From assembly GCA_020025115.1 (NCBI GenBank), contig JAHHSP010000029.1, positions 1 to 11,544 on the forward strand: a stretch of DNA of 11,544 nt. The letters run 5' to 3'. Origin of the DNA: Collinsella sp. GTDB taxonomy: Bacteria > Actinomycetota > Coriobacteriia > Coriobacteriales > Coriobacteriaceae. A program made the position numbers and the translations under genes. This document shows, one piece after another, positions 7,250 to 11,544 of this stretch (its first letter is position 1; the number at the start of each line of letters is the position of its first letter). The notes below the pieces were generated by a model. It made no database searches. It was not told the DNA's origin and saw only the letters and a program-made list of their open reading frames with translations.

Positions 7250-7258
7250 TGCTATGCT
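7250..7258 (+). promoter_or_regulatory. Possible extended -10 promoter of rrf2
   Basis: TG, one base, then TATGCT (7253-7258) forms an extended -10 element, about 40 nt before the rrf2 start. No good -35 hexamer is seen at 16-18 nt, which extended -10 promoters may tolerate. Confidence 0.35.
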
Positions 7259-7297
7259 TTGGCCAGTTGGAACAGACGAGACGGAGGTGCGGGTATC

Positions 7298-7738
7298 ATG
7301 CTGGTGTCGACGAAAGGGCGCTATGCGTTGCGCGTGATGATCGACCTCGCGGAGCATCGGTCCGATGGACGCACGCCCCTCAGGAAGATCGCCGCCCGCC
7401 AGGGGATTTCTGAGAAATACCTCGAGAACATCCTTACGACGTTGGTGCGCCATGGGTTGCTGTCCGGACTGCGCGGAAAGGGGGGCGGTTATTGCCTCAC
7501 GCGCGAACCCGAAGATTTCACCGTCGGGGAGGTCTTGCGCTTGACGGAGGGCTCGCTGTGCCCGGTCGCCTGCTTGGAGCACGGCCACGACGGCTGCGAT
7601 CGGGCGGATCGCTGTCGGACCATCTGCGTGTGGCGCGGCCTCGATTCCCTGATCGAGAATTATCTGAACGGTGTGACGCTGGCGGACCTGGTGCGCGAAG
7701 AATCGCCCGAGGAACCGTCGGGCCCCTGTGTATCCTAG
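7298..7738 (+). CDS. Rrf2-family transcriptional regulator (IscR/CymR-like)
   Basis: A 146-residue DNA-binding protein. The N-terminus VSTKGRYALRVMIDLA (3-18) is the Rrf2 signature. The winged helix covers about 26-70, with recognition helix SEKYLENIL (38-46) and wing GLRGKGGGY (57-65). A cysteine cluster follows at 88, 92, 100, 106 and 110, inside the CPVACLE...CxxxCVW region. IscR and NsrR bind an Fe-S cluster with three such cysteines, while CymR lacks them. Cluster binding is therefore possible here. The start at 7298 has GGAGGTG eight bases upstream; an earlier in-frame start adds 28 unconserved residues. Its position divergent from cysK-mnmA suggests control of cysteine supply and tRNA thiolation, and probably of itself. 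Confidence 0.9.
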   Translation: MLVSTKGRYALRVMIDLAEHRSDGRTPLRKIAARQGISEKYLENILTTLVRHGLLSGLRGKGGGYCLTREPEDFTVGEVLRLTEGSLCPVACLEHGHDGCDRADRCRTICVWRGLDSLIENYLNGVTLADLVREESPEEPSGPCVS

Positions 7739-7750
7739 GGCCCTGGGCGC

Positions 7751-8116
7751 CTAGTCGCCGGCTCCGACCCCGAGTATCGTGCACACGATGCTCACGATGA
7801 TGCTGCCGAGCAGGGCGGCGCCAAAGCCGCTGATGGAGATGCCGGAACCAAGGAGGTTCACGGACAGCCAGCTGGCGAGTTCGAGCATGAAGCTGTTCAC
7901 CACAAGCTGGAACAGGCCCACGGTGAGGCAGGTGAGCGGTAGGGAGATGACCGTGATCAGCGGCTTCACCAAGGAGTTGACGAGCCCGAGGAACAGGCCG
8001 ACGAAGGCGAAGCTGAGCCAGGGGTCCGCGGCTCCGAAGGGCTGGATGCCGGGGACGATGAATGCGGCGACGGCGATGGCGATGGACGTCAGGAGCCAGT
8101 TGAGGAAGAAGCGCAT
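7751..8116 (-). CDS. Phage_holin_4_2 / YvlD-type four-helix membrane protein
   Basis: A 121-residue hydrophobic protein of the PF04020 type (annotated as phage holin superfamily IV, YvlD in Bacillus). Four membrane segments lie near 5-22, 33-52, 55-80 and 93-117. The segment GLVNSLVKPLITVISLPLT (44-62) is the family hallmark, an Asn-x-x-Val-Lys-Pro motif followed by LPLT. Despite the domain name, these proteins are common chromosomal membrane proteins, and no phage genes are nearby. The role is unknown; in Bacillus, relatives belong to envelope-stress operons. An AAAGG SD lies before the ATG. It converges on rrf2 with 12 nt between the stops. Confidence 0.88.
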   Translation of the reverse strand: MRFFLNWLLTSIAIAVAAFIVPGIQPFGAADPWLSFAFVGLFLGLVNSLVKPLITVISLPLTCLTVGLFQLVVNSFMLELASWLSVNLLGSGISISGFGAALLGSIIVSIVCTILGVGAGD

Positions 8117-8199
8117 GGAGGGCCTTTCGGGTAGGGTCCGGTGCTGCGGGGGTGCGGATCGCTCGCCGACTCGATGCACCGGGCGGGAGGCTTGGCGGG

Positions 8200-8221
8200 G
8201 AGCCGGCGGCTGCGCCGGCTC
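8200..8221. repeat. Strong GC hairpin between holin-like gene and apbE
   Basis: A perfect 9-bp stem, GAGCCGGCG and CGCCGGCTC, encloses a GCTG loop in the middle of the 162-nt divergent region. Neither strand has a convincing U-run after it, and transcription should diverge from here, so it is not a simple terminator. It may be an operator or a leader hairpin for apbE (TATTCT at 8233-8238 is a weak -10 just beyond it). Confidence 0.45.
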
Positions 8222-8278
8222 GGCCTTCCCGTTTATTCTACCCATACCGCGCATGGGCCATCGGGTGTGAGGAGCGAT

Positions 8279-9340
8279 ATGCGACGCTATGAATACGGCG
8301 ATGCCCGCGGGGCCGTCGCGGTGCGTGGGGATGACGCCTCGCGCCTCATCTCGTTTTTCATCTTCAACACCGAGGTCCAATTCCACGCCTATGCGCCCGA
8401 CGGGCAGTCCGTCGAGGACCCGGCCGTGGGCGGCCGCCTCGATGCCGCCCTCTACGCTTGCAGGGACCGTTGCCTGTATTTCGAGCGGCGCCTGTCGCGC
8501 ACGAGGCCCGAGTCCGACATCTGCCGCGCACATGCCGGCGCGCCCTCGGAGGTCGGCATCGCGCCCGAGACGGCCGATCTCATCCGCCGTTCCATGGGCT
8601 ACTGCGAGCGCAGCCGAGGAACCTTCGATGTCACGATGGGGACGGTGACGCGCCTGTGGGATTTCCACGAGGGCGTGGTCCCCAGCCCGTTGGCCCTTTC
8701 GCGCGCGCTTCCGCACCTGGGGTGCTCCCACATTCATCTCGGAGGCACCGCCGCCGCACCGACGCTGGCGATAGATGATCCCGAGACGGTGCTCGACCTG
8801 GGAGGCGTGGCGAAGGGGTATATCGCCGACGATCTCGCCGGCATCCTCGCGGGTCATGGGGTCGAGCGCTTCGTCATCAACCTGGGGGGCAACGTGCTCG
8901 TGCGCGGTGGGAGGCCGCGGGACGATGCGGCTCGTCCGCCCATTCGAGCCGGAGCCCCTTGGAAGGTCGGCATCGTCAACCCGCGCGACCCGGCGCACTA
9001 TCGCGCCATCGTCGATGTCTCGGATGGCTCGATCGTGACGAGCGGCCTGCATGAGCGGCGCTTCACGCGGGGTGGGAGGACGTATCACCACATCCTGAGC
9101 CCGCAAGACGGCATGCCGGCGCGCACCGACGTGGCAAGTGCCACCATCATCGCGCCCGCGTCGATCGACTGCGACGGTTATTCGACCGCGGCCCTCATGT
9201 TGGGTATGGACGAGGGCCCGGCGTTCGTCGAGGGGATCGACGGTGTCGAAGGCGTGTTCATCGGCGATGAGGATGAGGTGCGATGGACATCGGGCATCGC
9301 CGACAGGCTCTCGTTGGTGCCCACGCTGCCGCGCTGGTAG
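8279..9340 (+). CDS. apbE: FAD:protein FMN transferase (ApbE), no visible export signal
   Basis: A 353-residue ApbE-family protein, which uses FAD and Mg2+ to attach FMN covalently to Thr/Ser of target flavoproteins. Family motifs are GTFDVTMG (114-121), DLGGVAKGYIADDL (173-186), INLGGN (200-205), the TSGLHER...YHHILSPQDG segment (254-278) and Asp299/Thr303, matching the D-x-x-x-T Mg site. The usual lipoprotein signal and lipobox are absent: about 25 polar residues precede ISFFIFNTEV, which aligns with the family's FFAMDT start. It therefore looks cytoplasmic unless a start was missed upstream. The SD is GAGGAG, four bases before ATG; the upstream extension of the frame has no SD. No flavoprotein target gene lies next to it here. 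Confidence 0.9.
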   Translation: MRRYEYGDARGAVAVRGDDASRLISFFIFNTEVQFHAYAPDGQSVEDPAVGGRLDAALYACRDRCLYFERRLSRTRPESDICRAHAGAPSEVGIAPETADLIRRSMGYCERSRGTFDVTMGTVTRLWDFHEGVVPSPLALSRALPHLGCSHIHLGGTAAAPTLAIDDPETVLDLGGVAKGYIADDLAGILAGHGVERFVINLGGNVLVRGGRPRDDAARPPIRAGAPWKVGIVNPRDPAHYRAIVDVSDGSIVTSGLHERRFTRGGRTYHHILSPQDGMPARTDVASATIIAPASIDCDGYSTAALMLGMDEGPAFVEGIDGVEGVFIGDEDEVRWTSGIADRLSLVPTLPRW

Positions 9341-9384
9341 GGACCGAACCGTCCTCCGCCGCCGACGCGCCCCGCCTGTTCGCA

Positions 9385-9419
9385 TGGAATGCTTTAGTGC
9401 TCTACTGTGATAAACTGTG
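9385..9419 (+). promoter_or_regulatory. Possible yerC promoter with overlapping direct repeat
   Basis: An extended -10, TG-T-GATAAA (9406-9414), has a weak TGGAAT -35 at 9385-9390. Two copies of ACTGTG (9404-9409 and 9414-9419) flank and overlap the -10 with a 10-bp period, one helical turn, as expected for a protein site. Transcription would start near 9421, about 97 nt before the yerC start. Confidence 0.35.
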
Positions 9420-9421
9420 CC

Positions 9422-9448
9422 AAGGTGGCGTGCGCGCTGCCATTTTTT
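9422..9448 (+). terminator. Weak hairpin plus T6: apbE terminator or yerC attenuator
   Basis: The segment 9422-9430 can pair with 9438-9446 around a 7-nt loop: TGGCG with TGCCA, extended by G-U and A-U pairs into the T6 run (9443-9448). The stem is short and wobble-rich. It lies 82 nt after the apbE stop and about 70 nt before the yerC start, and directly follows the possible yerC promoter, so it may end apbE transcripts or attenuate yerC. Confidence 0.4.
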
Positions 9449-9517
9449 ACATCATGGATGCCCTCGGCGCATCGCCAGGGCGGTTGCGTGCCCATTGCGG
9501 CAAGGTTGGTGGTTTCG

Positions 9518-9814
9518 TTGAATATCGAGAAGATGTTCGAGCGTCCCGATGTGGACCAGCTCGTCGAGGCGTTTCGGCTCGTCGAGGGCCCTGATGAGAT
9601 CCGCGCGTTCCTGACCGATCTGTGCACCCCGCGCGAGATCTGCGATTTCGCCCAGCGCCTGCAGGTCGCCCGGTATCTGGACGAGGGCGAGCCCTATGTC
9701 GAGGTCCAAGCCCGCACCGGTGCCTCCTCGACCACGGTGAGCCGCGTCTCCAAGTCGCTCAACGGCGAGTACGGCGGCTACCGAAAGGTGCTTGTCAAGT
9801 TCGGCGATCAGTAG
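9518..9814 (+). CDS. YerC/YecD-family TrpR-like DNA-binding protein
   Basis: A 98-residue protein of the TrpR superfamily (YerC/YecD group), all helical, probably a dimeric transcriptional regulator; its ligand and targets are not established. The family core is visible: LVEAFRLVEGPDEIRAFLTDLCTPRE..., then DFAQRLQVARYLDEG, and the helix-turn-helix VEVQARTGASSTTVSRVSKSLN (residues 64-85). The start is not certain. I prefer TTG at 9518, five bases after GGTGG, giving about the family length; ATG at 9533 is the next choice. Earlier in-frame GTG codons would add residues unlike the family. The stop is followed by a very strong terminator, so yerC is probably the last gene of its transcript. Confidence 0.87.
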   Translation: MNIEKMFERPDVDQLVEAFRLVEGPDEIRAFLTDLCTPREICDFAQRLQVARYLDEGEPYVEVQARTGASSTTVSRVSKSLNGEYGGYRKVLVKFGDQ

Positions 9815-9837
9815 CGCGCCGATACGCTCAGACGGTC

Positions 9838-9879
9838 CCGCCCCTCGCGGCCACAAGGCTGCGGGGGGCGGTTTCTCTT
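9838..9879 (+). terminator. Strong Rho-independent terminator after yerC
   Basis: A 15-bp stem (9838-9852 with 9857-9871, including two G-U pairs) encloses an ACAA loop and is followed by TTTCTCTT. It starts 24 nt after the yerC stop. This is the best intrinsic terminator in the window and separates yerC from the addB-like gene. Confidence 0.9.
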
Positions 9880-9943
9880 GCATGCCGGGGATGCCCGTGC
9901 GCCGGTGTGATTGCGGGGCGCATGTTCTTCGGTGCGCGATCGT

Positions 9944-9955
9944 GCCCGCGCGGGC
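9944..9955. repeat. 12-bp palindrome upstream of the addB-like gene
   Basis: GCCCGCGCGGGC is a perfect palindrome just before TAGGAT (9959-9964), a possible -10 of the addB-like gene. It would sit in the -35/-10 spacer, where an operator could act, but in such GC-rich DNA it may be chance. Otherwise nothing is seen between the terminator and the next gene. Confidence 0.3.
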
Positions 9956-9997
9956 GTGTAGGATAGGGCTATGCAACTTCTACCGAGGATGGGGAGC

Positions 9998-11544
9998 ATG
10001 GGGCTGAAGGTCTATACGACGCAATCCGTGACGGCGCTCACGGGTGCCGAGATATCGCTGCTCGAGGGCGCGGTGCGCGAGTTCGGGCGAGCCACGCTGC
10101 TGGTGCCCACGTTCGCCGAGCGCGATCTGTCCCGTCGCGCCCTGGCCGATGCACGGGTCGGTACGGGCGTCGACGTGGCGACGCCCGCGACATGGGTCGA
10201 GGGGCTGTGGGGGCTTTTCGGCGACGGCCGCCGCATCGTGTCCCCGCTCGAGCGACGCATGCTCGTCGCCGCCCTCATGTCGGGGCGAGATGCCGGGCAG
10301 ATCGCCCCGCTTCGCGATAACCCGGGGACGGCGCGACTCATCTCCCAGATCGCCGAGGCCCTTCTGCCCGAGCTCGCCGTCCCCTCCGTGCCGGGGGGAA
10401 GGGAGGTCGAGCCCGATGGAGAATCCGAGCGGGCGGTGTTCTCTTTGGTGCGCTCCTATGCGGACATGCTGGCCGCGCGCGGCATCATCGAGGCTTCGGA
10501 GGCCTCGTCCATCCTGGCGGCCCTCATCGACGATGGCGCCCCCGCGAGCGCGCGGTTCGTCGCCGTGCGCGATGTCCTCCGCCTGCCCGGCCATGTGATG
10601 CGCCTGCTGAAGGCCGTCGCCGGTGCGGGCGAGGTCGCCCTGCTCCTCAATCCCGACCAGCGTTCGCTTGCGTCGGAGCTCGCCGCTCCCGTCGGGGTGG
10701 CCGCGCTCGACGATGGCTCCGAGGCTCCGCGCTTCCACGGCGATCCCGAGTTCCTCGAAGTCGCGGGTCCACATGCCCGTGGCGCCGCCTATGCGCGCAC
10801 CCTCGTCGAGCTCGTGGGGGCTGGACGTGACGTGGTGGTGGCGGCCCCCCGCCCCTCCGAGGTGTTTGAGGAGGTCTCGCCCCGTCTGGCGGCCCGCGGG
10901 ATCGGCGCGGAGTGCGCTTTCACCGTCCGGTTCGGCGACACCGTGGTCGGCCGTCAGTTCGCCGCCCTGTCCGATGTGGTCGCCCGCATGAAGGCGGCGG
11001 GGGAGGATTCCGCGCGCGCGGCGACGTGGTGGCCCGCCCCGGAGCTCACCGACTGGCTTTACTCGCCGCTTTCCGGCATGGACCCCGATTCCGCCCGGAT
11101 GTTCGACAAGAAGGTCCGCTCCAATCGATCCCTGACGCCCGAGGCGGTTCTGCGCACGCTGCAGAGCTATCAGAGCCAGATGACGACCAAGCGCCAGCGC
11201 TCCGACCAGCTCAAGCCCTATGCGCAGGTGCCTGCCGTGTGCGCGAGCGTCGTGACCTATTTGTGGCAGGAGCGACCGGTCTCGGCCCTCAAGGCCATGT
11301 ACGCCGTCGCCCGCGCCCTGCCCCCTCGCGCGTTCGGGTGGACGGACGGAGCGGCCCGCGCCGGAGTAGAGGCCGCCATGGCCGCCAAGGCCATCGAGGC
11401 CCTGACCGACACCGCTCGCGAACTGGACGTTCCGCAATCCGTTGCCGTCACGGTGTTGGATGGCCTGACGGTCTCCGCCCGCCGTCGTGCGGAGTCGATC
11501 GACTTCGATCGCATGGGTTGCGAGGGCGATGCGGATATGCCCTG
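9998..11544 (+). CDS. AddB-like (RexB) recombination nuclease subunit, 5' part; runs off the window
   Basis: Open for 515 codons to the window edge with no stop. The N-terminus has a beta-strand segment RATLLVPTFAERDLSRRAL (31-49), then GVDVATPATWVEGLWGLFG (57-75) and VSPLERRML. Next come SYADMLAARGIIEASEA (153-169), AGEVALLLNPD (210-220), and a second parallel segment DVVVAAPRPSEVFEEVSPRLAARGI (278-302). This order follows AddB-type helicase-nuclease subunits, which work with AddA in double-strand break processing. I see no Walker A (GxxGxGK[ST]) in the N-terminal part, so this half would not hydrolyse ATP. The PD-(D/E)XK nuclease domain would lie beyond the edge. In-frame ATGs at 9971 and 9989 are alternative starts; the one at 9971 has AGGA seven bases upstream. 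I chose 9998, with GAGG nine bases before it, but not firmly. The gene is certain; the name is from pattern recognition. Confidence 0.7.
   Translation, partial: MGLKVYTTQSVTALTGAEISLLEGAVREFGRATLLVPTFAERDLSRRALADARVGTGVDVATPATWVEGLWGLFGDGRRIVSPLERRMLVAALMSGRDAGQIAPLRDNPGTARLISQIAEALLPELAVPSVPGGREVEPDGESERAVFSLVRSYADMLAARGIIEASEASSILAALIDDGAPASARFVAVRDVLRLPGHVMRLLKAVAGAGEVALLLNPDQRSLASELAAPVGVAALDDGSEAPRFHGDPEFLEVAGPHARGAAYARTLVELVGAGRDVVVAAPRPSEVFEEVSPRLAARGIGAECAFTVRFGDTVVGRQFAALSDVVARMKAAGEDSARAATWWPAPELTDWLYSPLSGMDPDSARMFDKKVRSNRSLTPEAVLRTLQSYQSQMTTKRQRSDQLKPYAQVPAVCASVVTYLWQERPVSALKAMYAVARALPPRAFGWTDGAARAGVEAAMAAKAIEALTDTARELDVPQSVAVTVLDGLTVSARRRAESIDFDRMGCEGDADMP

Noticed and set aside
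7735..7754. CTAGG/CCTAG inverted repeat holding the stops of the convergent rrf2 and holin-like genes, as a bidirectional terminator.
   Set aside because: Arms of 5 bp with no U-tract on either strand; the symmetry follows from two facing TAG stops.
7751..8116. Phage origin suggested by the holin-type domain name.
   Set aside because: The PF04020/YvlD family is common on chromosomes, and no phage, integrase or lysis genes are nearby.
9980..11437. A 485-codon open frame on the minus strand opposite the addB-like gene.
   Set aside because: Its translation is low-complexity (Arg/Gly/His-rich) without motifs, whereas the plus-strand frame shows AddB-like order and an upstream terminator and SD.

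Overview
This is a GC-rich bacterial segment with compact gene spacing and strong purine-rich Shine-Dalgarno (SD) sites. The gene set and GC content fit a high-GC, anaerobic-type actinobacterium, most likely of the class Coriobacteriia (Collinsella/Olsenella/Eggerthella-like). That placement is an inference from gene content, not a measured phylogeny. The window is mostly chromosomal housekeeping and transport genes. I see no mobile element, CRISPR array, rRNA or tRNA.

Left block (125-4104, minus strand): a P3B-type (MgtA/MgtB-like) P-type ATPase gene followed by a HAD-family phosphatase/phosphomutase gene. The ATPase has a leader of about 310 nt. It starts from a good sigma-70-type promoter and holds a 33-codon Pro/Arg-containing leader ORF with its own strong SD, then several hairpins, then the ATPase SD. 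This resembles the mgtL-mgtA leader arrangement known from enterobacteria. The pump has an intact catalytic core, but the transport-site residues expected in M4 and M6 are replaced (Glu to Gln, Asn to Gly, Asp to Thr). The leader plus the altered transport site is the most interesting system in the window.

Middle block (4105-7738): a divergent DUF1275/YoaK-family membrane protein gene (plus), whose 5' leader carries a 24-nt near-perfect dyad. Convergent to it lies a cysK-mnmA operon (minus). mnmA is broken by an apparent deletion of about 23 nt (length 2 mod 3) right after the second catalytic cysteine. Divergent from cysK is an Rrf2-family regulator gene (plus), a likely sulfur or Fe-S sensor controlling the operon.

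Right block (7751-11544): a four-helix Phage_holin_4_2/YvlD-type membrane protein gene (minus), convergent with rrf2. Divergent from it is apbE (FMN transferase without a visible export signal, plus). Next come yerC (TrpR-superfamily DNA-binding protein, plus), ended by an excellent intrinsic terminator, and the 5' part of an AddB-like recombination nuclease subunit gene (plus) that runs off the right edge.

Bases 1-124 hold no gene I can support. No intergenic stretch exceeds 300 nt except the mgtA/yoaK divergent region, which is annotated in detail.
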